NCBI GenBank assembly: GCA_047967505.1
Contig: CM106538.1
DNA length: 64,000 nt
DNA from: Dipteris shenzhenensis
Lineage: Eukaryota > Polypodiophyta > Polypodiopsida > Gleicheniales
Reading direction: 5' to 3' (one strand)
The notes below the pieces were generated by a model. The model did no database searches and was not told the origin of the DNA. It worked only from the letters and a program-made list of their open reading frames with translations. This document shows, one piece after another, positions 10,260 to 20,372 of this stretch. Both the position numbers and the translations under genes were made by a program. Positions within the stretch are counted from its first letter, which is position 1. The number at the start of each line of letters is the position of its first letter.

Positions 10260-10636
10260 TGGGGAAGGGGAACGATGACAAGGCGAAAACACAAAAGCAA
10301 CTCAGTCTGGAGGACTTCAACAAACGCAGCAACTGGAGCAGTTTGACAGTGGACGGCACCGCGGCCCAGAAGAAAGGGGCCCACCCAAAGCCCATGCCGC
10401 TCACCACATCCTCGACCTCTATGGTTACCACCACTATTTCACCACCATCATCTGCCTCATCTACACCACCTCTCTCCTCCCCCTCTCCTGCATCATCATC
10501 ACAAGTCTCCTCTCCAATAGCCTCACCACTGGCCCCCACCGGCCATGGCTTCACAGTACTTTCCCCTCATATCACCTCTACCTCTCAGTCAGCCACCCTT
10601 CATCACCTCGTCCGGCCTCGCTACAGATCTATGTAG
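10260..10636 (+). pseudogene. LINE ORF1-like or N-terminal remnant
   Basis: A 126-codon frame from ATG 10260 encodes a charged start (GKGNDDKAKTQKQLSLEDF) followed by a Ser/Thr/Pro-rich low-complexity tail. It ends just upstream of the RT domain. No RRM, zinc knuckle or endonuclease motif is seen, so the endonuclease seems deleted between this piece and the RT. Its position suggests LINE 5' coding sequence. Function is not recognised. Confidence 0.45.
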
Positions 10637-10645
10637 CTGTATTGG

Positions 10646-11530
10646 ATGCATCGGTCAGCCAGCCTGTTTGCAGAGATGAGAGGGCTCAGAGCAGAGGGTC
10701 AGGCCAGTTTCAAGCAACACCATGGAACTATGGATCACATACTCACACTCAGGAGTGTCACTGAGGAGGCCAAATCACGGAAGGAGAGGGTATATTGCTG
10801 CTTTGTGGATTTCCGCAAAGCCTTTGACACAGTAACTCGAGCTCGTCTCATCACACGCCTACAGACACTAGGATTTGATCAGGAGAGAGTCTCAAGCCGA
10901 GTTCGGACAAGCGCAGGTTGGACAGATGAGATCTTGAGTACCATAGGGGTCAAACAAGGTTGTCCCTTATCACCGACCCTGTTTGGCCTCTACATCGATG
11001 AGCTTGAGACTTTCATGGGGGCATTTGGAGGGACCGGTTGCTCACTTGCCGGGATCATCATCAGAATTCTTCTTTATGCAGATGATGTGGCACTCTTGTC
11101 GTCCACACCCGAGGGGCTCGAGCGACACCTGGATGCACTGCAAGCTTTTTGTTTATCCCATGATTTGGAGGTCACAACCTTGGCAAGACCAAGGTCATGA
11201 TCTTTAACACCCCTCGAGCAAACATGCAATGGAAGCAGTTTACTTTTACTTTCAGTGGGTCACCAGTTGAGATCGTATCCTCATACACTTGGGAGTCATC
11301 TTCTCCGGCCCGATCTTCACGATGAGACCAGCGATGCAGGCCAGACTGAGCAGGGGATACGCCTCACTCGCTCGGCTAGAGAGACAATGCTTTCACTCCC
11401 ACTTCCAGGACCCTCGGACCAACCGGACCAAGGCTTTTCTCTTCGACTCCTTGGTCCAACCAGCCAATATGTATGGCAGCCCTTGTTGGGGGCCTAACAT
11501 GTCAGAGATAGAGTGGACACAGGTGGAGCG
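10646..11530 (+). pseudogene. LINE reverse transcriptase, catalytic part
   Basis: Non-LTR RT motifs appear in order: GTMDHILTLRSVTEEA, VYCCFVDFRKAFDTV, IGVKQGCPLSPTLFGLYIDE and ILLYADDVALLS (catalytic YADD intact). A frame change follows near 11170. VMIFNTPRA and the thumb region (LARLERQCFHSHFQDP, LVQPANMYGSPCWGP) come next. A short deletion before TSAGWTDEI is likely when compared with usual spacing. The gene is then cut at 11530 by a solo LTR and resumes at 12596. Confidence 0.88.
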
Positions 11531-12595
11531 TGTTAGAAATGACCCAACAGAGGGTACACACAGCGGAAGACTTATAGTAATGCCCAGGAGCTCACACAGT
11601 GTGCGGTGTGGGTGTGGAATCACAAACTTCTTTAAATGTGCAAACTCATCAATAGACAATGAACCAGCTAGATAGAGGAACCACCAAAAAATATATATTT
11701 CCGTCCAAAACTATGGACACAATACAAGAGAGAGAGATCCAGAGTCCCACCAATGGTGTGGTCCTCTGATCTTACCACAAGGTCTTTCTCCTATCTATTG
11801 GCTATCTCTAGACTCGAGCCCGCGTGCTCCACCTCGAGCGTAAGTAGACTTTCCGTCCAAAGATCTCAGCACCCTGCTGCCCTAGTAGACAACCTAGGCT
11901 CAGCCCCAAGTGAGCTAAGTCTGCAGCAACTCTGGCCCTGCTTTGCCTCCTGGATGTAGGCCCAAAGATCAGGCTTCTGCTGCTCCTGCTGCTCCTCTGT
12001 TTGCTGACTTGCTGGGTATTAAATGAGGCCTGTGGCCTCTGCTTTTATAGGCCCCTAGGGCCCCTTGAAATAACCAACCAGCCAGCCCTAAATGGGCCGA
12101 CTGGCTGGTCTGTTTGGGCCAACCAGTCTGCCCCAAAACAGCCCTTTAAGGGCTCACAAAACGAGGGCCCTTTGGCCCACACTTCTAGGGCTTTTGGCCC
12201 TCCAATCTAGGCAGGAGCCCAGCCTATATAAGGCATGCCACTGCCCACTGGCAGCCCAATTTGCTGCTCCACCAGGCCTGCTGGTTCTGCCCTCTGCCAG
12301 GCTCTTTCCAGCCACGTGTCCTGTGCCGTACTGCCCCGTACATCCTGCTGGGTCATCGCACCTTTCATGGGGATCTGTTGCAGTCCGTACGCCTGCCGCT
12401 TTGTCTTGCCAGGCCAGATCCAGGGCTACATGTCCCCCGCCATCTTTCCTGCACAAGGTTTTCTTTTCTTGTGGGGTGCTGCCCATGTGGCAGCCCCCTC
12501 TCTCTCTCTTCTTTGGGCATCCTCTGCCCTAGGTCTCCCTCCCCCACACTCTCCTCATTTGGGGGCTTACAGATGGGGAGGTGACCTTTCCAACA
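11531..12595 (-). mobile_element. Solo LTR (family S1) inserted in the LINE, TSD GAGCG
   Basis: In minus orientation it starts TGTTGGAAAGGTCACC at 12595 and ends GTCATTTCTAACA at 11531. GAGCG precedes (11526-11530) and follows (12596-12600) it exactly. It matches the plus-strand solo LTR at 18432-19551 along its length. A promoter block with TATAAAAG lies at 12041-12050. No internal element sequence is present, so LTR-LTR recombination has removed the rest. Removing it rejoins the LINE thumb frame. Plus-strand frames inside it (for example 12092-12532) are not genes. Confidence 0.93.
12020..12125 (-). promoter_or_regulatory. LTR core promoter block in solo LTR S1 (copy 1)
   Basis: On the minus strand: GGGCTGGCTGGTTGG, then CTATAAAAGC (12041-12050), then CTCATTTA with A opposite 12024, 25 bp from the TATA start. 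It is homologous to 18915-18980. Confidence 0.6.
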
Positions 12596-13660
12596 GAGCG
12601 CCTGCAGATCCTCATGCTCTCACGAATGATCTGGGGGAAACCGTCTGTGCCACATCACATCCTTCATGCCGAGTTTGGTGCTTCTCTACTCCAGCTAGAT
12701 GCAGCCTTTCAGACCATCACATATCTACACCGGGTTAGATCATATGGGGACTGCACATCAGGGAGACAGAGGTTGCCATGGTTGGCTCTCAATTCCTCCA
12801 TGAGGTTGGCAACAGAGGGAGACGAGCAATGCTGGTATGCACGGACTCACAGATGGTTTGTGAGACTAGGGTTCCATATCGATAGGATACCTCCTTTTCA
12901 GTACAGTTTAGATGCCCCTCCGGTACTCCCACCCACCATCCCGATTGGGCCACACACCAACCAGGTCATTCGAGAGGATCTCCTACAGCTACACACCTTT
13001 AGGACTGAGGGAGCTTCTAGTGAAGCTGAGTTTCTACAGAGATTACTATCTTCGTATTTTGGAGGAGGGATTCATCACACCACCAGGGTACACTGAGCTT
13101 CATATGCTTCACTCACTACGGATCTCCATCGGACAGTTTCAGGTATCATCACACCGCCTCCGCATAGAGAGCGGCAGAGCAGAGGGCATTCCTAGGGAGC
13201 ATCACTTATGCATATTGTGCGACTGTTAGGAGGTTGAGTCGGAGGAGCATTTTATTTTCATGTGCCCAGTGTACTACGAGATCCAAGGTCGCTACCACTG
13301 TCTCTTCAGAGATGGCTCCGGGCTCCTTTCCAGATTCGTCGCCTACCCAGATCAGAGATGCCTCGCGGCCTTCATTCACGAGGGGGTCCAACACAGAGAG
13401 TACTTACTCAGGCAACGGGGCTTGGCCACATCATCAGACACCTCTCAGAGCAAGATCACAGAGTTCTTCCCATCGAGTGACATTGATCGTCCAGTCTCTA
13501 GCCGCAGACGTGACAGAGACCCCAACCCGACGACCATAGCACGACACACGAGACATCGAGGGGACACACAAATCACTCTAGGGGACCTCCCGTCATTGTT
13601 TAGACCCAGGATACGTCCCACAAGAGTCACAGTGGCTCTGGTCTTGCGTTGAGCCTCGTC
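12596..13660 (+). pseudogene. LINE RT C-terminal domain with zinc knuckle and PIP-box-like motif
   Basis: After the solo LTR the frame resumes (LSRMIWGKPSVPHHILHAEF), then shows frame shifts. LCILCDC and EEHFIFMCPVYYEIQG form the CX2C...H...C zinc knuckle that ends LINE RT proteins. A longer tail follows to a stop near 13652. In it QSKITEFF (13446-13469) fits the PCNA-interacting consensus QxxhxxFF. The 3' end near 13890 abuts element B's LTR. No poly(A) tail is visible. Confidence 0.8.
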
Positions 13661-13899
13661 TAGGAGATCGAGATGCACGGCACCCCTTGATGGGCGCCAG
13701 CATCCCATCACCAGCTATGCACCAGCTAGGGCGACATGACATACAGAGGATTCTACATCCAGATGTATTTGATTATGCATGATCAGACTTAGGATTCAGC
13801 ACAGGTGATGATGTTCGTTTCAGTAGCTCCACCCTTACTATGATTTGTATCAGGTTTTCTTTCAGTGTCATAGACCCATCGGTCTTCCGAAGACTCTAA

Positions 13900-14679
13900 C
13901 TTTCTCTCACTCTACACAGTACTAGGACCCAGGACAATCGTCGGGCTGAACCCCCCAAAGGATTTTATTTCTTGAGAGAAAAAGGAATACAAGAGTTCAG
14001 CGTAGAGCTGCTGTTACAAATTCAAAACGTGAATCCTTTTTAATAAAGAGCTCATGGCTCAATACTTTGGCAACATGCCAAGTGTCAAAATAAACTAACT
14101 AAAATTTAGTACATGCCACAAAGGGCAATCTCTAGGGTCTTCGATGTTCCTTGGTCACACGAACAACTTCCGGTCGCTTGCTAAGCTCCTTAGCGCTTGG
14201 GAAATCAACCTTTCTTAGTACTTGCAACAATTAATTAAAGTGCACCACCATGGCACCCATTAATTGTTAGTGCTTTTGCATGCAAATAATAGACGGTGGA
14301 CTAATTCTAGTCACGGTTGGCATCCCGACTGAACACATATGCGTACAACATAAAACATTTCTCTGGTTGACCGAGATCAACCCTCTTGATCATGATTAAG
14401 GGGCTTTGACCAAGGGTCGAGCCGCCTTAATTATAATCAAGTCTCTCCAACCGAAGTTGGCACATCTTGGTTAACCGCAATTAACCCTCTTGGAATAAAC
14501 CAAGTCTTCCTGACCGCTTACTTGACCGAAGTCAGGCTTACTTGACCGAAGTCAAGTATCTTTGACCAGTCATTTCTTTGACCAATAGAAGAACTCTTTT
14601 TGACCATAATTAACCTAGATGGAAAACTCTTTAATTATGATCATATACTTCAACTTAGGATATTTACATTGTGGTGGCA
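13900..14679 (-). repeat. Element B 5' LTR, 5' piece
   Basis: It matches 6070-6877 from CACTCTACACAGTACTAGG to TTTACATTGTGGTGGCA. In minus orientation it begins TGCCACCACAATG at 14679, followed outside by the TTGTC duplication at 14680-14684. The rest of this LTR is at 9741-9840, beyond the LINE. Confidence 0.85.
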
Positions 14680-14684
14680 TTGTC

Positions 14685-15065
14685 CTTGATATCCTTGACT
14701 GCATAATCCTTGTGTGTGTAACCTCCACAAGAGTGGGCATCATCACGCTTGAGGTTCACATAATCAGAGAAGGACATCTCAAGTTTGATGGCCTCAAGTA
14801 GGGCCTTATATGCACGCAAAGAATATACCAACATGTCATCAAAAGTGGCTTGCTGCCCACCACCAACCCCCTGTTGCGTAGTAGCTGCTGCCATCTGATG
14901 CACTGGCTATATGTGCTCGCTAGCTGAGCGATGGGTGCATGAACCCCGGGCTGGGTCTCTCTGCCAAATGCATCTCTCCAAAATGATGGCATACCAAAGG
15001 GCTGAGAAGAGGACTAACCTCTCTCCAAAGGGTGTGGGCTGCCATATAAACCCAAGCCAACTCCA
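14685..15065 (-). pseudogene. Element A: gag, N-terminal part
   Basis: The minus strand encodes a low-complexity start with FGMPSFWRDAFGRETQPG, then, with a stop between them, MAAATTQQGVGGGQQATF, YSLRAYKALLEAIKLEMSF and KDYAVKDIKD. The last residues join in frame to the gag at 5950 once element B is removed. Upstream (near 15065) the sequence abuts a copia fragment. No 5' LTR of A is found there, so A lost its 5' end by rearrangement. Confidence 0.72.
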
Positions 15066-16130
15066 TGCATACTCGACATAGCATCCTGCCATTCTATGAT
15101 ATCCATCGTTTCCTCGAAGGATCTAGGCTTTCCAAGCTGAGCCACCATAGCATGGTTCGCGGAGGAAGTCTTCACGTTGCGTTGAGACCGCCGTGCTCCG
15201 GAACCGCTCTCAGGAATGTCAATGACCCGTGAGTCTTCAAATACCACGGAGGTAGCTTTCTCTGGTAGAGGTGCCTTTGCTGGAGATGCCTTCAGAGCCG
15301 ATACTGGAACGTCTTGCTCCTCCTCCTCCTCCTCCTCCTCAGGTTATTCAGTCGTCTCCACCTCCTTGATGGTGACCTTGGGTGGCAGTAGTGTCAGAAG
15401 TTCCTGAACCTCTTCTGTAGCCTGGGACTCTCTCTCCTTGAAGATCATGTCCCTGCTGATAAGGATCTGCTTCTTCAACGGGTCATAAAGGCGATAGGCC
15501 TTGAATTATTCACTGTATCCCACAAAGATACATCTTCTGCTATGGGAATCAAGCTTCGTCCGCTCATCTTTATGCACATGAACAAATGCATTAGAACCGA
15601 AAGTCCATAAATGAGATATGGTCGGTTTCTTACCATAGTAAGCTTCATATGGAGTTTTATCATCAACAGCCTTGGTCTTGGTTCTATTATGGATGTGAAC
15701 GGCAGTGTTCACGGCTTCACCCCAGTAAGCTTTCGAAAGATTTCTCCCTCTCAACATGCTCAAACCTGTCTCTATGATGGTCATGTGCTTTCGCTCAGCA
15801 ACTCCATTCTGCTGAGATGAGCGAGCTATAGTGAGTTGCCGCTTGATCCCGTGCTTCTTGCAAAATCCATTGAACTCGGTAGAAGTGAGCTCCCCCCCTC
15901 TGTCTATGCAGAAGGCTCTACCTACCTCCTCCCTCTCACCATGAGCAACCACATTTCCATCTACCTTGGATGTGACAGTGACTTTGCCAGTGTCGAATAG
16001 GACCAACATGTTGTGCTTGTCCATTTGGCTGACAAACAAAAGGTTCGTGCACAAAGTGGGTACATAGAGGATACCGGAAATCAGCTCCTCATTTCCTACA
16101 GTCGTGATGAATGGGATACTACCAACACCC
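15066..16130 (-). pseudogene. Ty1/copia integrase with internal deletion, and pre-RT linker
   Basis: The frame at 15506-16426 runs from a protease end (ILYVPTLCTNLLFVSQMDKH) straight into the late integrase core: CIDRGGELTSTEFNGFC carries the second Asp, then QQNGVAERKH with the Glu, and YGKKPTISHLWTFGSNAFVH. The zinc HHCC domain and first Asp are missing, so a deletion joined the two. Downstream, 15066-15505 holds the acidic linker (E-run at about 15320) and the start of RT-flanking sequence (ETMDIIEWQDAM). RT itself is gone at the junction with element A. Confidence 0.82.
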
Positions 16131-16442
16131 TTTACAGAGCATGTCCTGTTATCCCCCACAGTGGCCTCGGAGTCAGGATGTGTACCTTCCATGGTCTTTG
16201 AACCACTCCTTGTTGGACATGTGTTTTGAGGCTTCATTGTCCACGTACCAACCTTCCTTGCCTTCACTAACTGCGTAGGCTGAGCAATACTCAATAATGA
16301 TAAAGAGAGCGCCGGTAGTGATGTTGGCCGACTCAGTCTTTGGCTCCTCCTTGGCTTTGGACTCCCTCCGCTTGAGGTCTGCCTTCTTCTTGCGGCATTC
16401 CTTAGCTGAATGACCAAGCTTTTCACAGTAGAAGCATTTCAT
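16131..16442 (-). pseudogene. Ty1/copia zinc knuckle and defective protease
   Basis: CFYCEKLGHSAKEC is a perfect CX2CX4HX4C nucleocapsid knuckle. About 45 residues later WYVDNEASKHMSNKEWF occupies the copia protease active site, normally WYxDSGASxHM. Ser-Gly has become Asn-Glu, so the catalytic triad DSG is lost. A frameshift follows before the protease end. Confidence 0.85.
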
Positions 16443-17281
16443 CTTCCTCTCTCTCTCTCCATCCTCGGTCTTGTAGTTCTTGGAATCCTTGAACTTGCCG
16501 TTGCTTGGCTAGTCCCTTAACACGAGTGCTTTCTCATCCGATTGATTGAATAGTTTCTCCCGAGCCTCTTCGTGCAATAGTAAAGGGCCAAGCTCTTCGA
16601 ATGTGAGAGGCTTGGTCCTCGGTCCTCCAGTGACTGTCATCACAAAACTCTTGAAACTTCAAGGTAGCTTGTGAAGTGTCAACAAAGCTAGATGACTTTA
16701 GTCTACCTTTTGACCAACTGCTACGAGTTGATCCCTCACCACCTTGACTTTCGTCAGACGGTCATGAACATTGTCTCCCTCACTCATATCCAGATTGTAT
16801 AACTGATGCTGGAGAGTGAGGATACGAGACGTGTTACCTGTTTCGTAACGATCCTTCAGGATGGCCCACGCCTCTACAAACGTCTTCGCCATCTAAATGT
16901 GGGGAATTATTGTATCGGCAAGGCTAGGGCTTGGGCATCTATGTCTTCCCACGCTGCGAGATCGTCCGCATCTACTGGAATCAAAATTCTTTCTTTCTTG
17001 TCCAGAACATCCTCTGGCCTCTCTTCAACACCCGTCACGAGCTTCCAGAGTTTCCGAGCCACAAGATGGCTCCGGATATTCACCTTCCATATGGGATAGT
17101 TAGTCCCATTGAACTTCCCAGACTCGCCAAAGTTAGGAATGAATGAAGAAGGAAGATGAGAAAAGGAGGAGGAAGGATGACCATGGGATGAAGAGGCTAT
17201 AGATGGTTCCTTCTCTTCCATCTTCGCTATAATAGCAAACAGCAAACTGAAAAATGGACTTGCAGTAGAGAACTTGACCAC
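16443..17281 (-). pseudogene. Ty1/copia gag
   Basis: A start-proximal frame (17281-16907) has GKFNGTNYPIWKVNIRSHL, the typical copia gag opening (F-G-NY-W). A later frame (16892-16698) has FVEAWAILKDRYETGNTSR and LYNLDMSEGDNVHDRL, the gag_UBN2-like region. Stops and frameshifts separate them. The initial Met lies about 70 bases inside the primer site, as expected for a 5'-complete gag. Confidence 0.85.
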
Positions 17282-17350
17282 GCAGCAAACCTACGTGTCG
17301 ATTGGAGCCGCCTTCTTGCTGAGAAACTCCCTTCTAAAGCTGGAAACCTT

Positions 17351-17362
17351 GCTCTGATACCA
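17351..17362 (-). other. Primer binding site of the copia element
   Basis: The minus strand reads TGGTATCAGAGC, complementary to the 3' end of plant initiator Met tRNA. It abuts the LTR end (TTTCCAACA) at 17363. This fixes the 5' LTR at higher coordinates. Confidence 0.92.
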
Positions 17363-17850
17363 TGTTGGAAATAGGAGGATCGAATCTCTCACACCTCTCA
17401 CTCCGATCTCAGCTCATACAACACTCAGAAACCTCAGATAGCGGACGCATCTTGGAAGCACGATGGTGGCACCAGTTCGAAGTCCGACTAGATATCAGCA
17501 TCCCAATGTTAGAAATCACTGATCCCACTTGTGAGGCCCCGATTGGGGGGACAAAGGGGCAGTAGATTGTAGGGGGTAGGGTAGGCACCAGTACATCCTG
17601 AAGGGGCCAGTGATAGGGACCCCTTTTATAGACCAGGGGCTGGATCAGGTAAACTGACCAGAAGGGGCCGACTCAGCCCCTTCAGCCGACCTGGGCAGCA
17701 TCCCTGTGGAAAGCCCTGCAGTCAACTGTTTGGCCGACCAACCAAGCCCAAGTCTGGGCCTATACAAGGCCCTGCTGTAGGGCATTTGCTGCCCTACAGC
17801 CAGCCTTGAACCAGGCCCCTTTGGAGCCCCTAGTGGAACTACTGAGGTTG
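17363..17850 (-). repeat. Copia 5' LTR and GC-rich LTR-like sequence
   Basis: The LTR end is TGTTGGAAATAGG on the plus strand at 17363. The other end is not clear. A second TGTTAGAAATC start at 17507 may mark another LTR. The block at 17560-17840 is GC-rich with GGTCGGCC and, on the minus strand, TATAAAAGGGG near 17622, like the U3 regions of other LTRs here. It then abuts gag of element C near 17850. Confidence 0.6.
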
Positions 17851-18426
17851 TCCATGTAGTCTGATGCTGATTCATCAAGCTCCTCAATGACCGAGGTTTT
17901 TGAAGCTGTTGCTGAACCAATTGACGCGGCTCCTACTGCTAGAAGCTTCCGGTAAGTGGTAATGCGGGCAATCTTCCTTAATATAGCCCGATACATGACA
18001 ATGGGAGCATCGATTCTCTTTGGCATAGAGTGTTCGTGTCGCTTTATCCAAGTACCGGCCATAGCCGTTGCTGTCCTTCGCCATCCAGCTCTTCTTCTGC
18101 TGCCCATTCCCACCATCAGCTAGCATGGAATCCAAGGACTTCGTACTGTTGACCTGCTTGGATCCTTGACCCTTGTGCATGAGCTCAAAATTTTGAGCAA
18201 GCTCGTATGCATACTCATAATCCCGTGGCCTGAAACCTCTGACATACCACTGGATGTCTGTACGCACCCCATGGAGAAATTTGCTCAGCTTCTGACTATC
18301 CTCCAGCTGCAACTATATAAACACCTGAGTGAATTTATTGGCATAATGATTCATCGTCTCGGTGTCGCCTTGGCGTAGCTCGTAGTACTGACTCTGGAGC
18401 CTGTCCAAGTACTGCGGCGACGAGAA
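17851..18426 (-). pseudogene. Element C: gypsy gag, distal part
   Basis: The minus strand carries LDRLQSQYYELRQGDTETMN, FLHGVRTDIQWYVRGFRP and YAYELAQNFELMHKGQG, standard retrotransposon gag. The knuckle reads CSHCHVSGYIKEDC, where the usual His is Tyr. The gag stops near 17851 with no protease or RT after it. The N-terminal half is at 19557-20280, beyond the solo LTR. Confidence 0.82.
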
Positions 18427-18431
18427 CCATG

Positions 18432-19551
18432 TGTTGGAATGGTCACCTCCCCATCTGTAAGCCCCCATATGAGGAGAGCATGGGGGAGGGAGACCTAGGG
18501 CAGAAGATGCCCAGAGAAGAGAGAGGGAGGGGGCTGCCACATGGGCAGCACCTCACAGCCAAGAGAGGAGGATCCCTGAAGGAACAGTACGGGACAGCAT
18601 CGTGGCTGTACGGGACTGTGCAGATCCTTGGAGGCATTGACATCAGCAGGGTGTACGGAACTGTACAGCGCTGGAGAAGGGCCTGGCAAAGGCGCTTGCA
18701 TGACGGGGTCCTTGGCAAAGTATATGGGCAGGTCTATGGCCTGCAAGAAGGGCTGGCAGGTGGCAGGACAGCAGCAGCAAAGGGGCTGGACCCTGCATGG
18801 AACAAAGGGCCAGCAAAGAGCCCTAAATAGGGCTGTATAGGCAGCCAACCAGCCAACCAACTGGTCGGTTGGTTAGGGCTGCTACAGACCAGCCAGTCGG
18901 CCCATTTAGGGCTGGCTGGTCGGTTGGTTCAAGGGGGCCTTGAGCCCTATATAAGGAGAGGCTCTTGGCCTCATTTCATCATCCAACTATCCAGCAGTTC
19001 AAGGAGCAGACAGGAGCAACCAGGAGCTACTCCCTTGGGCCTCACACTGGGGGTAAAGGAGAGTTGAAGGTGAGCTGCAGACCTTCTGGAGCAGCCATTC
19101 ATAAGCAGGTTGGAGCAGTGGAACAGGGACCTGTGTGCTGCAGACAAAGCTTGGCAGGGGCTGCCCACCTAGGCGGATTCACAGGCAGTAAGGTGGAGAA
19201 GAACACACTGGACCGAAAGTCTACAGAAGCTCGAGGTGGAGCACGCGGGCTCGAGTCTAGAGATAGCCGGCAAATAGGAGAAGGACCTTGTGGTTAGATC
19301 AGAGGACCACACCATTGGTGGGACTCAGGATCTATCTCTTTTGTATTGTGTCCATAGTTTTGGACGGAAATATATATTTTGGTGGTTTCTCTATCTGTTC
19401 AATTCATTGTCTATTGATGAGTCTGCACATCTATTTGTATGCACATTAAGAAAAGAAGTTTGTGATTCCACACCCACACCACACTGTGTGAGCTCCTAGG
19501 CATTACTATAAGTCTTCCGTTGCGTGTACCCTTTGTTGGGTATTTTCAACA
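18432..19551 (+). mobile_element. Solo LTR (family S1) inserted in gag of element C, TSD CCATG
   Basis: It begins TGTTGGAATGGTCACC and ends GGGTATTTTCAACA. CCATG flanks it exactly at 18427-18431 and 19552-19556. Length is 1120 bp. It matches the inverse solo LTR at 11531-12595. The U3 promoter has TATATAA at 18948-18954 and CTCATTTC at 18970-18977. Removing it and one CCATG makes the gag frame continuous across the site (codons for LRSW then FSSPQ). No internal sequence is left. Confidence 0.94.
18915..18980 (+). promoter_or_regulatory. LTR core promoter block in solo LTR S1 (copy 2)
   Basis: GGCTGGTCGGTTGG, then TATATAA (18948-18954), then CTCATTTC (18970-18977). The initiator A is 25 bp from the first T of the TATA box. 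CTCATTTC matches the plant initiator consensus YTCANTYY. Confidence 0.6.
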
Positions 19552-19556
19552 CCATG

Positions 19557-20280
19557 ATCGAAGATCGTTCACGAATTCAATCCAGCTGTAGAAAGGTGTC
19601 TCCTCGTCTGCATCATAGTGGTCCTTCTACCACTTGAGCCACTAGGTGTGCCTCGCCTGTGAGGTGCATGGATGCTAGGATGCACCGCTCGTTGTCCTTC
19701 GTAGGCATCACTGAAAAACAGCTTTCGAACTGATTGAGCCACAAAGTCAACACTAAGGGTTCCTGCTTACCATCGTACTATGTGAAGTTGAGCTTCCCCG
19801 AGAAGGAGGGCTTGGCCGAAGGTGGAAGTCTCTCCATTTCTCCCCCCGCTGGTTGGAGTAGAGAAATGAGAAGCCGCCGGTCTCGTTCTTCCTTCTTTTC
19901 TCGAGCAGTACATTCTCAAAGTTCCTTGGCCTCCTCAGCCTCATGGTCCCAGAGTTCCTTGGCTTCCCGATCCTCTCGATCACATTTTTCTTTTGCTTCC
20001 CAAGCCTCGCGATCACGTTCTTCTTCTACCTCCCGAGCTAGCCTTTCGCGCTCTCTGGCAGCCTGCTCGCGATCTTCCCCCTTCTCATGAAGCTGGGTTA
20101 TGCAGGTGAAGAGAGCCTCTGATTGTTGTTTTTGCAACTGCATCATAGTCTGCAACATGGCTGTCATGACAGACATGGAAGTGTGTACAGGATTCTGTGG
20201 TAGAGGTGGTGGTGGCTGTTCAAGCACTGAACCCTCACCCCCCCCCTGTGTTGGACTGCCCACTGGTGCTCATGGTGTCC
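19557..20280 (-). pseudogene. Element C: gypsy gag, N-terminal part with coiled coil
   Basis: The frame from 20263 starts with a proline run, MMQLQKQQSEALFTCITQLH, and then a long highly charged region of alternating E, R, K and A (about 19916-20075), clearly a coiled coil. In later frames LTLWLNQFESCFSVMP, CILASMHLTGEA and FYSWIEFVNDLRS are gag capsid motifs. Stops and frameshifts are present. The start lies about 100 bases from the primer site. The plus-strand frame over the same bases is its Ser/Arg-rich shadow. Confidence 0.82.
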
Positions 20281-20359
20281 TTGCCGGATCTTGTCTGGAC
20301 CATAAAACAATAGAACTGCCCCTAAACTGACCCTCCCTATCTCAAGAAAGAAAACTGAA

Positions 20360-20371
20360 GCTCTGATACCA
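20360..20371 (-). other. Primer binding site of element C
   Basis: TGGTATCAGAGC on the minus strand, one base from the LTR end (CCCGTTACA). It is the initiator Met tRNA primer type. Confidence 0.92.
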
Positions 20372-20372
20372 A

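Larger units (their letters stand above)
5956..14679 (-). mobile_element. Element B: Ty3/gypsy LTR retrotransposon, nested in A and itself hosting a LINE
   Basis: On the minus strand the order is: 5' LTR (14679 down to about 13900, then 9840 to 9741, split by a LINE), a primer site, a long leader, gag (8340-7555), integrase end plus chromodomain (7549-6891), purine tract, 3' LTR (6877-5956). Protease, RT, RNase H and the integrase catalytic start are missing: gag joins straight to the integrase C-terminal half near 7550. It is therefore an internally deleted, non-autonomous derivative. The exact TTGTC duplication shows that it inserted as a unit. Confidence 0.82.

Noticed and set aside
10290-10320. 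QKQLSLEDF as a second PIP box
   Set aside because: The spacing lacks the two aromatic residues of QxxhxxFF.
12092-12738. Plus-strand frames of 107-167 codons
   Set aside because: They lie inside the minus-strand solo LTR and at its junction with the LINE. No motif, and an insertion with target duplication explains the sequence.
9841-13900. Target duplication and poly(A) tail of the LINE
   Set aside because: The LTR target is CT-rich and ambiguous. I see no convincing repeat or A-tail, so the boundaries are approximate.
17507-17850. A third solo LTR starting TGTTAGAAATC with target duplication CCCAA
   Set aside because: I found no matching end with CA followed by CCCAA. The block is only called LTR-like.
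19734-20090. Ser/Arg-rich plus-strand frame that looks like an RS protein
   Set aside because: It is the antisense of the E/R/K coiled coil in gag of element C. The minus frame has gag motifs in order.
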